A stretch of DNA of 64,000 nt, taken from positions 13,702,664 through 13,766,663 of the forward strand of contig CM049315.1 of the NCBI GenBank assembly GCA_026874595.1, in the 5' to 3' direction. The position numbers were made by a program, and so were the translations under genes. The notes below the pieces were generated by a model. It was not told the origin of the DNA. It ran no database searches and saw nothing but the letters and a program-made list of their open reading frames with translations. Shown here piece by piece: positions 25,907 through 38,350 of the stretch. Positions within the stretch are counted from its first letter, which is position 1, and each line of letters starts with the position of its first letter. The stretch is from Sipunculus nudus. Its lineage: Eukaryota > Annelida > Sipuncula > Golfingiida > Sipunculidae.

Positions 25907-28900
25907 CCTAAGTATATATCACGTAAACTCCACCTGAATATACTCACCATATTCGTGTGTTTAATACCTGTGTATCACATTAACCTCAACTGACCATAAT
26001 CCGGTAATACCTGAGCATTAACCTCACTTGTATATACTGAGCGAATTCGAGTTATACCTGAGTATCACATTAACCTCAACTGACCATAATCCGGTAATAC
26101 CTGAAAATCACATAAAAATATCTTGTATAAACTGATCATTTCGGTAATACCCGAGTATCACATTAACCTCACCTGTATATACTCACCGTATTCGAGTAAT
26201 ACCTGAGTATCACATTAACCTCACCTGTATATACTCACCGTATTCGAGTAATACCTGAGTATCACATTAACCTCAACTGCATATACTGAGCTTATTCCGG
26301 TTATACCTTAGCATTAACCTCACTTGTATATACTGAGCGAATTCGAGTTATACCTGAGTATCACATTAACCTCAACTGACCATATTCCGGTAATACCTGA
26401 AAATCACATAAAAATATCTTGTATAAACTGATCATTTCGGTAATACCCGAGTATCACATTAACCTCACCTGTATATACTCACCGTATTCGAGTAATACCT
26501 GAGTATCACATTAACCTCAACTGCATATACTGAGCTTATTCTGGTAATACCTGAGCATTAACCTCACTTGTATATACTGAGCGAATTCGAGTTATACCTG
26601 AGTATCACATTAACCTCAACTGACCATAATCCGGTAATACCTGAAAATCACATAAAAATATCTTGTATAAACTGATCATTTCGGTAATACCCGAGTATCA
26701 CATTAACCTCACCTGTATATACTCACCGTATTCGAGTAATACCTGAGTATCACATTAACCTCAACTGTATATACTCACCGTATTCGAGTAATACCTGAGT
26801 ATCACATTAACCTCACCTGTATATACTCACCGTATTCGAGTAAGACCTGAGTATCACATTAACCTCACCTGTATATACTCACCGTATTCGAGTAATACCT
26901 GAGTATCACATTAACCTCAACTGCATATACTGAGCTTATTCCGGTTATACCTTAGCATTAACCTCACTTGTATATACTGAGCGAATTCGAGTTATACCTG
27001 AGTATCACATTAACCTCAACTGACCATAATCCGGTAATACCTGAAAATCACATAAAAATATCTTGTATAAACTGATCATTTCGGTAATACCCGAGTATCA
27101 CATTAACCTCACCTGTATATACTCACCGTATTCGAGTAATACCCGAGTATCACATTAACCTCACCTGTATATACTCACCGTATTCGAGTAATACCTGAGT
27201 ATCACATTTACCTCAACTGCATATACTGAGCTTATTCCGGTTATACCTTAGCATTAACCTCACTTGTATATACTGAGCGAATTCGAGTTATACCTGAGTA
27301 TCACATTAACCTAAACTGACCATAATCCGGTAATACCTGAAAATCACATAAAAATATCTTGTATAAACTGATCATTTCGGTAATACCCGAGTATCACATT
27401 AACCTCACCTGTATATACTCACCGTATTCGAGTAATACCTGAGTATCACATTAACCTCACCTGTATATACTCACCGTATTCGAGTAATACCCGAGTATCA
27501 CATTAACCTCACCTTTATATACTCACCGTATTCGAGTAATACCTGAGTATCACATTAACCTCAACTGCATATACTGAGCTTATTCCGGTTATACCTTAGC
27601 ATTAACCTCACTTGTATATACTGAGCGAATTCGAGTTATACCTGAGTATCACATTAACCTCAACTGACCATATTCCGGTAATACCTGAAAATCACATAAA
27701 AATATCTCGTATAAACTGATCATTTCGGTAATACCCGAGTATCACATTAACCTCACCTGTATATACTCACCGTATTCGAGTAATACCTGAGTATCACATT
27801 AACCTCAACTGTATATACTCACCGTATTCGAGTAATACCTGAGTATCACATTAACCTCACCTGTATATACTCACCGTATTCGAGTAAGACCTGAGTATCA
27901 CATTAACCTCACCTGTATATACTCACCGTATTCGAGTAATACCTGAGTATCACATTAACCTCAACTGCATATACTGAGCTTATTCCGGTTATACCTTAGC
28001 ATTAACCTCACTTGTATATACTGAGCGAATTCGAGTTATACCTGAGTATCACATTAACCTCAACTGACCATAATCCGGTAATACCTGAAAATCACATAAA
28101 AATATCTTGTATAAACTGATCATTTCGGTAATACCCGAGTATCACATTAACCTCACCTGTATATACTCACCGTATTCGAGTAATACCCGAGTATCACATT
28201 AACCTCACCTGTATATACTCACCGTATTCGAGTAATACCTGAGTATCACATTTACCTCAACTGCATATACTGAGCTTATTCCGGTTATACCTTAGCATTA
28301 ACCTCACTTGTATATACTGAGCGAATTCGAGTTATACCTGAGTATCACATTAACCTCAACTGACCATAATCCGGTAATACCTGAAAATCACATAAAAATA
28401 TCTTGTATAAACTGATCATTTCGGTAATACCCGAGTATCACATTAACCTCACCTGTATATACTCACCGTATTCGAGTAATACCTGAGTATCACATTAACC
28501 TCACCTGTATATACTCACCGTATTCGAGTAATACCCGAGTATCACATTAACCTCACCTTTATATACTCACCGTATTCGAGTAATACCTGAGTATCACATT
28601 AACCTCAACTGCATATACTGAGCTTATTCCGGTTATACCTTAGCATTAACCTCACTTGTATATACTGAGCGAATTCGAGTTATACCTGAGTATCACATTA
28701 ACCTCAACTGACCATATTCCGGTAATACCTGAAAATCACATAAAAATATCTCGTATAAACTGATCATTTCGGTAATACCCGAGTATCACATTAACCTCAC
28801 CTGTATATACTCACCGTATTCGAGTAATACCTGAGTATCACATTAACCTTAACTGTATATACTCACCGTATTCGAGTAATACCTGAGTATCACATTAACC

Positions 28901-30620
28901 TCACCTGTATATACTCACCGTATTCGAGTAAGACCTGAGTATCACATTAACCTCACCTGTATATACTCACCGTATTCGAGTAATACCTGAGTATCACATT
29001 AACCTCAACTGCATATACTGAGCTTATTCCGGTTATACCTTAGCATTAACCTCACTTGTATATACTGAGCGAATTCGAGTTATACCTGAGTATCACATTA
29101 ACCTCAACTGACCATAATCCGGTAATACCTGAAAATCACATAAAAATATCTTGTATAAACTGATCATTTCGGTAATACCCGAGTATCACATTAACCTCAC
29201 CTGTATATACTCACCGTATTCGAGTAATACCCGAGTATCACATTAACCTCACCTGTATATACTCACCGTATTCGAGTAATACCTGAGTATCACATTAACC
29301 TCAACTGCATATACTGAGCTTATTCCGGTTATACCTTAGCATTAACCTCACTTGTATATACTGAGCGAATTCGAGTTATACCTGAGTATCACATTAACCT
29401 CAACTGACCATAATCCGGTAATACCTGAAAATCACATAAAAATATCTTGTATAAACTGATCATTTCGGTAATACCCGAGTATCACATTAACCTCACCTGT
29501 ATATACTCACCGTATTCGAGTAATACCTGAGTATCACATTAACCTCACCTGTATATACTCACCGTATTCGAGTAATACCCGAGTATCACATTAACCTCAC
29601 CTGTATATACTCACCGTATTCGAGTAATACCCGAGTATCACATTAACCTCACCTGTATATACTCACCGTATTCGAGTAATACCTGAGTATCACATTAACC
29701 TCAACTGCATATACTGAGCTTATTCCGGTTATACCTTAGCATTAACCTCACTTGTATATACTGAGCGAATTCGAGTTATACCTGAGTATCACATTAACCT
29801 CAACTGACCATAATCCGGTAATACCTGAAAATCACATAAAAATATCTTGTATAAACTGATCATTTCGGTAATACCCGAGTATCACATTAACCTCACCTGT
29901 ATATACTCACCGTATTCGAGTAATACCTGAGTATCACATTAACCTCACCTGTATATACTCACCGTATTCGAGTAATACCCGAGTATCACATTAACCTCAC
30001 CTGTATATACTCACCGTATTCGAGTAATACCTGAGTATCACATTTACCTCAACTGCATATACTGAGCTTATTCCGGTTATACCTTAGCATTAACCTCACT
30101 TGTATATACTGAGCGAATTCGAGTTATACCTGAGTATCACATTAACCTCAACTGACCATAATCCGGTAATACCTGAAAATCACATAAAAATATCTTGTAT
30201 AAACTGATCATTTCGGTAATACCCGAGTATCACATTAACCTCACCTGTATATACTCACCGTATTCGAGTAATACCTGAGTATCACATTAACCTCACCTGT
30301 ATATACTCACCGTATTCGAGTAATACCCGAGTATCACATTAACCTCACCTTTATATACTCACCGTATTCGAGTAATACCTGAGTATCACATTAACCTCAA
30401 CTGCATATACTGAGCTTATTCCGGTTATACCTTAGCATTAACCTCACTTGTATATACTGAGCGAATTCGAGTTATACCTGAGTATCACATTAAACTCAAC
30501 TGACCATATTCCGGTAATACCTGAAAATCACATAAAAATATCTTGTATAAACTGACCATTTCGGTAATACCCGAGTATCACATTAACCTCACCTGTATAT
30601 ACTCACAGTATTCGGGTAAT
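25907..30620. repeat. 52 bp satellite-like array with nested higher-order repeats
   Basis: Basic unit 52 bp with the words TGAGTATCACATTAACCTCA, CCTGTATATACTCACCG and TATTCGAGTAATAC. Diverged monomers recur in fixed order: one with TTAGCATTAACC (6 bp short), one with AACTGACCATAATCC (10 bp short) and one with AAAATATCTTGTATAAACTG. The marker GAGCGAATTC occurs at 26039, 26335, 26579, 26979, 27275, 27623, 28023, 28319, 28667, 29067, 29363, 29763, 30111 and 30459. The spacings are 244, 296, 348 or 400, that is n x 52 minus 16, so blocks hold 5 to 8 monomers. On the minus strand each canonical monomer contains CAGGTGAGG and ACGGTGAGT. No coding sense is seen. Confidence 0.97.
26579..29710. repeat. 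Three copies of a 1044 bp super-repeat (8+6+7 monomers)
   Basis: Within the 52 bp array, block lengths run 400, 296, 348, then 400, 296, 348, then 400, 296. Independent single-base or indel markers repeat at exactly 1044 bp: TAAGAC at 26841, 27885 and 28929; AATATCTCGT at 27701 and 28745; the ATCACATTTACC variant at 27201 and 28245; ACCTTTATAT at 27511 and 28555. This shows whole 21-monomer modules were amplified as units, the most recent amplification level here. Confidence 0.93.
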
Positions 30621-31290
30621 ACCTGAGTATCACATCAACCTCAACTGAATAAACTGACCGTATTCCAGCAATACGTGAGTATCATATTAAGCTCACCTGT
30701 GTAAACTTACCGTATTCCGGGAATACCTTAGTTTCACATTAACCGCAACTGTATATTCTGACCGTATTCGAGTTATATCTGAGTATCACATTAACCTCAA
30801 CTGTACATACTGGCCGTATTCTGTTAATACCTGAACATTACATAAACCTTACCTGTATATACTGACCGTTTTTGGTAATACCTGAGTATCACATTAATCT
30901 TAACTATATATACTGACCGTATTCCGGTAATACCTAAGTATCATATTCACCTCACCTGTGTAAACTTACCGTATTCCGGCAATACCTAAGTATCACATTA
31001 ACCTCACCTGTGTATACTGACCGTATTCGGGTATTACCTGAGTATTACATTAACCTTACCTCTGTATACTTACCGAATTCCGGTAATTCCTGAGTATCAC
31101 ATAAACCTCACCTGTATATACTGACCGTTTTTGGTAATACCTGAGTATCACATTAATCTTAACTATATATACTGACCGTATTCCGGTAATACCTAAGTAT
31201 CATATTCACCTCACCTGTGTAAACTTACCGTATTCCGGCAATACCTAAGTATCACATTAACCTCACCTGTGCATACTGACCGTACTCCGG
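30621..31290. repeat. Diverged right edge of the 52 bp array
   Basis: Monomers remain recognisable (TACCTGAGTATCACATTAA, ACTGACCGTATTCCGG) but differ at many positions and lack the higher-order order of the core. A five-monomer block near 30851 (ACTGACCGTTTTTGG variant) recurs about 259 bp later near 31110. Similarity ends at about 31290 with ACTCCGGTTAATAG. Confidence 0.85.
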
Positions 31291-33009
31291 TTAATAGTTT
31301 TATAAGACAGTGATAAGCAAGGTACAGATATGTCTGGTAAAAGTGTTTGATTACGTGCCCCGAGCCCGTAATATACCACTGTTTTATATGGTCTGTACTA
31401 TCTCTTTGTTTCACACCCACACTTAGCGTTCTATAGTTATGAGTATATTTTTATATCAGGGCTTCGAAAACAGTTTACTATTGATAGTGAATTTCCTTTG
31501 ACCCAAACACACTACATAATATCCCCACTTGTTAAAGAAATTACACATAAACATTTTGACGGTTGCATGAATCACCTTTGCCATATATAAACCATTGTAT
31601 GTCAGTTCTTGATAGGAAATAGCACACAGAGCTATCAGTAGATTATCGAGTATCGACAAGGGATTTATAGATGAAAAATAACATTTTATTAGAATCGGTC
31701 TCATTTTTTTAAATAACCATACACTGCAGTATTGTAATGGCAGAAAAAAAGACAATCTACAAAATGCTTAAACTTCACCTGATTTGCTTCGATTTATTTT
31801 GATAGATTGTATTCATGTCTGCTGCGATGTTTTCCGTGAAATACATACAGATTTATAATTTATGTTGCTATGTTTCCGTGTAATACATGCAGATTAATAA
31901 TCTCTGTTGCAATGTTTCAGCGCAATACAAATTAACAAACTAGATCGCCGAGCTTTCGCAACAGGAAACACCCCTACCCCTCTACCATTCCCAACCCCTG
32001 CTTCCAACCCTCGACTCCGCTCCCTCCGCTCAAATGAGTAGTAATAGGGGTAACTCAGAAAAAAACTAAAATGATTTCAATGCTTTTGCACTCTGGGTGA
32101 CCTAAAGAAGTATAAAAAAAATCAATGTTCAGTCTTTATTTGAAAGTTTAATGTGGTGTACTTGCAGCGCATTTAGTTTTTCTAGTTACCGACGCTGTTT
32201 CATTTATTCATTTTGAGTTTGTATCCTCTGAAAACACACGCACACTCCCGGCTCACTCACAATGGCTTAAACGTTGAATGAATTGTCCGTTTGTTACGGG
32301 ATCACGTGACGATCCGTATACAGTCCTACCCTGATAAATCCACCCTCAACAATCAGATAATGTTGATTTCCGACTATCTTCTGCGAAAAAAAATAAATGG
32401 CTACATTTAAGTAAGCCTTGTTAATAAGACATGATATGATGTTGTTATAGTTACATGTATAATTAATCAGACATGACACAGTTCCTGAACATAGCTCCCT
32501 GTGTGCATGATTATAAGTAATGAATTAATTTATTGCTTCTTTTTCGAGCTCGCGGGAATAATGTTGTTTTGCATCAGTGGTGACTAATGAACCTTCCAGT
32601 CAAGTATACAAACAACTTTTGCAGGCTTTAGGTTAACTGGTAACTTCCTGTCGCCTGTCCTAGTAAACAAATGAAAGTGATACTTGCTACATGTATCCTG
32701 GAGTGCATGCATGTGCCAGTTTGGGACCAAAATAGTGGTCAAACAATTAATGTGTTTGTAATTTATTTTCTGTCGTTGCAAAAGTGTTTCCAGTTTATTC
32801 GATATGAGGAACTCCAACTTGAGTCATATGGTGGATGATTGGTTCACCCAAATGTTACACCACATATGATTGGCAGTTTGATTCGCTGTCCGCAACTTGA
32901 CACGTGAACCGTGCGTGTGTAAATTGCGACAGACTTCATCCTTTGAATCTATATACCAGCTCAATACCGGAGCTCTCCTTGGGGATTTAATGCGTTGATG
33001 TAAGTAATC
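31291..33009. other. No recognisable gene
   Basis: AT-rich DNA with several short minus-strand open frames (up to 99 codons) that resemble no family I know. It contains a short three-copy repeat, listed separately. Confidence 0.45.
31818..31945. repeat. Short three-copy tandem repeat, about 42-43 bp unit
   Basis: GTTGCTATGTTTCCGTGTAA and close variants start at about 31821, 31864 and 31906. Each is followed by TACATNCAGATTNATAAT, with the third copy most eroded. A small independent tandem duplication. Confidence 0.7.
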
Positions 33010-33340
33010 AAGCTGCGTTTACTTGGTGCGGTACGCGGTATGTGGATAGCGGTGGCAGAACGCGGTATGTGGAATGCGGTATAAAATCGCGTGGGGCTTT
33101 TACTTTACACGCTGCATCCGTAGGTCAAATAGATGTTATAGCCAGGTCCGTGGTCGCTATACCACGCTGGGTATACGGATCAAATTATCCACTATGAACT
33201 CCATTTTACCGCGTGTCTCATACCGCATTTCGCATATCGTGGGCCAAGTAAATGCTTCATGAAAACAAAGAGTGAAAAAAAATCTTTCGCGCATACCGCA
33301 AACCGCTGACCGTCCACCGCGTGCCCGGTAAACGTAGCTT
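33010..33340. mobile_element. Palindromic MITE-like element, about 331 bp
   Basis: The left end AAGCTGCGTTTAC matches the inverted right end (GTAAACGTAGCTT reads AAGCTACGTTTAC on the minus strand). Similarity continues inward through GCGGTATG/GCGGT words that occur several times on the left and, complemented, on the right (GCATACCGC, ACCGCATTTCG). A second inverted copy of the end lies inside the right arm near 33247 (CCAAGTAAATGC). No ORF and no clear target-site duplication. Consistent with a non-autonomous DNA transposon, possibly two nested insertions; superfamily not assignable. Confidence 0.55.
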
Positions 33341-34765
33341 TGGAAGATTATGTTAAAATACATACTTGAACATAAATGGAGGATGAGGGTTCACAGGGTT
33401 CTCGACAAACACTCGTACGTGCAACAAGTGCAGGGCTCAGTTTTACGAGTATGGTGGGGCTATAACGAACTGTTCTTTCGTCTAAATTCTAAATAGTTTC
33501 TGCATGCAACATTGCCTGTCCTACCCCAGTTACCTGTATGTAAAGTGTTATTTAGAGGGAAAGTCCACTGAAATAAAGGGCAGCCATTACCGTGCACTAT
33601 TAACAACCACGCATGTTACGAGATAGTTAAAGCATTATTGTGCAGTAATACCGGTAATACGACGCAAAGATCTCGGTAATACTGTAAAATGGTTGACATA
33701 CTTAAAACAGGTGATATTAACAGTATAATAACGTAATTTTAGCAAAAGTTAAACAAAACCTGCAGAAATTTCCGCGACATTGAAAACCGGTCTCTTTATC
33801 TGTCGTTTACATCTCCTTTTGGTTAATATCCTCTGAAAGCCTGATACACAAACACCATCCGTATTTCCGTGGCCTGGGACTTCAGACTAAATCTCGAGAC
33901 CGGTTAATCACACTTTTGTGCGTTGCGGTCCTCAGAGATCCTGGCTTGAACTGGGTCTCGAAGCAAAATGGATTCGGTCTATATTATAGCCCGGGCCGTA
34001 GCATGGGAGTGACGAAGGGGGCCTCCCCCGACTTTGCATGTAACAAATGAAAGATGTTAAATTTTTCTGTTATTCCAGGTACTAAGTAACTGAAAATTAC
34101 AGTATTAAAGTAATTTTAAATCATGCAAAACAGGTTATGTTTGCATCATATTTTCATTTTTGTATACTTGTGTTTGCTACAAGTGACCAATAAAGAAAGA
34201 GGTAAGACGACCGGAATAAGGTCAAGCTCAGATATAAAATTCAGATGGTAATATGTCACATATAACTGCTACTCTGACCAAATGTTAGTTTTGGAAAATC
34301 AGCGGTATTATACATCTAAATCAAACACAGGAATAATATCTCATCAACCCTATAACCCTCCCGTCACTGACATCAAAGTTATATCCTGAACACTAACATT
34401 TCGGTGAAATAAAACAATCCATTTATAACAGAGCACCAAGTCTTTATTTTGACGCTGTTTTGCATGGCTCCCATATTTTCACCTGCAAGCGGTGAACCTA
34501 GGTATAAATAACAGATTTAACATTTCGTTCCGAGGGGAAACCACGAGCTCATTTATTTATTCGCAACGTGTTTATTTAATCTGTGAGAGAAAAAGGTTTG
34601 CCAACTTAGTCTTCAGAAACAGAATTGATCATCGCACGATTGTTGACGTGCGGACTTCATGTTCATCTTTAGAACTAATTAAGACTGGAAGCTCGCACGC
34701 TCTCTTCACTTCCTTCGGGCCATTTTTTTCACAACCAGAGGTAATGATTACATTTTCTATTGTAC
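33341..34765. other. No recognisable gene
   Basis: Unique AT-rich sequence. No tandem repeat, RNA gene or splice-bounded open segment was identified. Confidence 0.45.
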
Positions 34766-34870
34766 ATGAAGACCAAATATTTCAATGCCAGCATACCCGA
34801 GTTGATGGAAGAAAACGATGCATTCGATCAACAGGTCTTGACTCTAATGGGCAAGCGCACGCGCATGCGG
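34766..34870 (+). CDS. Candidate coding exon ending in a strong donor, unidentified
   Basis: An ATG at 34766 opens 35 codons in phase 0 that end CGCATGCGG immediately before GTGAGT, a consensus donor. The peptide begins MKTKYFNASIPELMEEND and ends LMGKRTRMR, hydrophilic and of ordinary composition. An alternative start is an acceptor-like TTTCAATGCCAG at about 34784-34795, which would make it an internal exon in the same frame. The larger overlapping open frame (34492-34881) is in another register and looks less protein-like. The start context is poor. No family was recognised and no partner exon with matching phase was found nearby. Confidence 0.28.
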
Positions 34871-35223
34871 GTGAGTTGTAATCACTCTCCAATTTAAATA
34901 TCAGGAAATGATGGCCTTCTTGTTCACGAGTGTTTACTTTTATATACAGTGCAACTTGTGCAGTCATTTAAACAACTACAGACCGGAATTCGTTAAAATA
35001 ATGTGCATGGAAGCAATACCAGTAAAGTAGATATTACCAGCATCGAAACATTATCATAATAAACAATGTATAAGAGAAAAAACACACAAACGAAGAACAT
35101 ACGAATAAATCAACACACAATCCAAATTTGAAAGTTTTATAATGACCTGGAAGGTAAAGTTAATTAGAATAAACAAACAAAGGTGCATATAGGAAGAAAC
35201 AGACATACCAACATACACACAGA

Positions 35224-35267
<44 letters not shown>

Positions 35268-36068
35268 AACACACACAACCCATTAAAACCAAAATCAAGA
35301 TGGCTATACGGAGCATGTTTTCGGCCTTGAAACAGAAGAACAACCATGGGTAGGCGAGGCAACCCCCTGCATGTGTAGTCCTAGACGGTGTAATATTGAT
35401 AGGAGTTTTTTTAACCATTGTGGCTCGTGTTACTAAAATCCTCGGCCAAATGACTGAAAGAAGAGGGAGACTTCATGAAACATTAACGAGCTGGAGAAAT
35501 GAGCTGAACCATGTTGCTCGGGCTGCCGTCTGCATGGGGTTGACACAGGCGCTGTGTCATTTAGCGTACAAACTCGCATTTATAGCTCCCAGTGTAATAT
35601 GAGCTTATTTTAAAAAGCAGACAGTTCCCTGTCCGATAATTAAATAAAGCATAATCCAATCTTCTTTGATATCAATTTTAAGCGGTGAAGTTAACAGAAA
35701 TCTTTCACTTTTGATCTGGTTACCACTATACCGGCGTATTAAAGCGGATTAAATGGCTTATAATCTAATTGAGGCACTTTGTCATTTATTGGTAAATAAT
35801 TTTATTTTTATATTATTTTGTGATGAATATTTACATCCCCATTTTTCTACACATGTTCAATGCAGTTATTTCCCCTCAAAGGAAAATATAACATAACACT
35901 GGACATTATTGGTACAGAAATTCACTTTATCCTCCTAATACATGGGTGTATACGTACAGCATACGTGTGAATAAAAATACAGTTTTAAAAATTTATCCAT
36001 AATATTTAAAGGAATCAACATTTTCATGCCATATGCATCCTGCGGACGAAATTACCGGTCTGTTTTAG
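34871..36068. other. No confident gene; contains an (AT)n tract
   Basis: The plus-strand open frame 35396-35602 includes GQMTERRGRLHETLTSWRN but has no splice borders I trust. The rest is AT-rich. Confidence 0.4.
35227..35265. repeat. (AT)n microsatellite
   Basis: About 19 uninterrupted AT dinucleotides bordered by CA-rich sequence on both sides. Confidence 0.95.
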
Positions 36069-36289
36069 ACTCCAGATGGCACCACTGGCATACCCGCGAC
36101 CAGAACTGGTTGTTGAGGAAATTGATTCTCCCAAATGATTCAAGATACATCAGTGACTTGGCGAATGATAGAATCATAGAAAACCCAACCATAATGTTGG
36201 TTAATCCCTACACACGAGCACGGGCTGTGAATCTATCTTTGGGAGATTGTCACGATAAACACCAATCTCTAAGGGCATACGAGGAACAG
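36069..36289 (+). CDS. Candidate internal exon (221 nt), unidentified
   Basis: Acceptor-like GGTCTGTTTTAG ends at 36068, and GAACAG is followed by GTGTAAG at 36290. Between them one frame is open for 73 whole codons with two bases left over at the 5' side; it includes RYISDLANDRIIENPTIMLV and ends HQSLRAYEEQ. That is long for AT-rich DNA. A second frame at the 5' end reads MAPLAYPRPELVVEEIDSPK before a stop, so the frame is not beyond doubt. No known domain was recognised, and it does not join in phase with the candidate exon at 34766-34870. Confidence 0.32.
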
Positions 36290-36734
36290 GTGTAAGACAG
36301 CAATGCTGTACACTTACTGTGGGCTGATTATATATATATATGTGTGTAGTGATGGTATTGTTCTGGGTACTAAAACTTTAAAAAATTAATAAAAATTAAT
36401 GAAACACCCATTTGCAGTTACTGAATTTTGACAGAGTACCACATGAATACAGTGATGGTACGTGGCACTAACGGAAAGAACAAAAAAATATTTCTGTGTT
36501 CCTTGTATAACTGTTGTGAAGCTTATTGCTGAATTGCCATCCAGATGCCTTTCGGGTATTAAAACCAAATCACCATTTATGTAGACTGCGTTTGGTACAG
36601 CCAACTTGCTACTGTTGCAATTATGCAACTCCTTATTGTGTTTAATTTTATCAGATTCACCACAACATTAATTTGAACAAAAAATATCTCGAAAAACAAG
36701 ACGACCTTGAGCTTTGGAACAGTGGGCACTATAA

Positions 36735-37800
36735 CTGCATGGTAATTCATTGATATAGTATGGTATGTCAAGGTTCCTACAAATTTGTTGATATAGTATG
36801 GTATGTCAAGGTACCCACATATTAATGATGTAATATGGTTTGTCAAGGTTCTAACAATTTTTGGATAGAGCATGATATGTAAGGGTTCCCAACAATGTAA
36901 TGTTTACACAAATTTGTTGATATAGTGTAGTATTTCAAGGTTCCCACAAATTTGTAGTTATAATATGGTATGTCAGGGTTCCTACAGATTTATTGATATA
37001 GTATGGTATGTCAAGGTTTCCACAAATTAATTGATGTTACATGGTATGTCATGGTTCCAACATTTTTTTTAATAGAGCATGGTATGTTAGGGTTCCGAAC
37101 ATGTAATGTTCCCACAAATGTGTTGATGTGTTATGGTATGTAAAGGTTCCCACAAATTTGTTGATATAGTATGGTATGTCAAGGTTCCCGCAATTTTTAT
37201 GATGGAGCATGGTATGTAAGGGTTCCCACAAATTTGTTGATATAATATGGTATGTCAGGGTTCCTACAGATTTATTGATATAGTATGGCATGTCAAGGTT
37301 TCCACAAATTAATTGATGTTACATGGTATGTCATGGTTCCAACATTTTTTTTAATAGAGCATGGTATGTTAGGGTTCCGAAAATGTAATGTTCCCACAAA
37401 TGTGTTGATGTGTTATGATATGTAAAGGTTCCCACTAATCTGTTGATATAGTATGGTATGTCAAGGTTCCTACATATTTTTTGATAAAGCATGGTTTATC
37501 AGGGTTTCCACAACTTTGATGAAATAGTAAGGTATATCAGCAAGTAAGTATATCAGGAATTAGCACAAATTTACTGATGTAGTATGGTATATCAGGTTTT
37601 TCATAAATTTATTGAAATAGTATGGTACCTCAGGGCTCAACGAATTTACTGATTTAGGAAGTTATGTAAGGGGTCCCACATTTTTAGTATGCATTTTTAT
37701 TATGCATATAAAGTATGCATGCATGGTATAGCAGAATTCCCACAAGTTTGAAGACATAGTATACGGTATATCACGGTTTAGGCAAATTTCTGGATTTCTT
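36735..37800. repeat. 39 bp minisatellite array, strongly diverged
   Basis: About two dozen imperfect units of roughly 38-41 bp with the words TTGATATAGTATGGTATGTC and AAGGTTCCCACAAAT. Units vary by substitution and small indels, more than in the other arrays, so this one looks older. A block of about seven units near 36981 (CCTACAGATTTATTG) recurs 282 bp later near 37263. The 39 bp period gives 13-residue minus-strand peptide repeats (YYINKFVGTLTYH), which I consider artefactual. The right end fades gradually between 37500 and 37800. Confidence 0.9.
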
Positions 37801-37882
37801 TTTCAAAGTTTTCGCAAGGTTTTTTAAACACAAACATTTTAATTTCCATTTGTTGTCTCTGTCTCCTTCACTTCCCCTTCAG

Positions 37883-37917
37883 GTTTTCTAGCCTCCCACA
37901 ATTTTTCAGCATGTTCA
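37883..37917 (+). other. Possible 35-nt microexon or chance splice-site pair
   Basis: A long pyrimidine tract ending CTTCACTTCCCCTTCAG is the strongest acceptor-like sequence in the window. 35 nt later TTCA is followed by GTAAGTGC, a good donor. Two of three frames are open (for example FSSLPQFFSMF). Such a short segment cannot show coding bias. It directly follows the 39 bp array. Confidence 0.2.
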
Positions 37918-38350
37918 GTAAGTGCATAATGATTATAAAAGTGCCTTGCAGAACTAATATTTCAGACTACGCACAATATATATCCAGGTAATGGATGTTA
38001 TGGTATTGTATAGACATTGGTATACAGCAGCCATGATACAAAGTAAACAAGTGACCCATTGGTCATGACGCTCAGATGACTATAGCATGATATTTTAACC
38101 TAACATTCACAACAGGAATTTTACCATCTGAAAGCCAAATTGAGATTAACTTCAGATTTGATCTTGACCTTGGACCTCCTGACTTAAAAAGTCGACAGTG
38201 AAGACTGAATCCAATCATGACTAGCCTAAACAGGTTGTACTTGAGAAGAATAAGGTCAAGGTCACCAGTTTATCTATGGAATCTGAGGACAAAATATGTG
38301 ACTACGTTCACAAGAAATGCTAAAGATGATGAACTGTAATTCGGCTTATT

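Noticed and set aside
25907-31290. CRISPR-like array
   Set aside because: Repeats are directly contiguous monomers with no unique spacers, the genome is animal-like and no cas genes are present.
37049-37291. 80-codon minus ORF with YYINKFVGTLTYH repeats
   Set aside because: Artefact of the 39 bp period; units with indels close the frame on either side.
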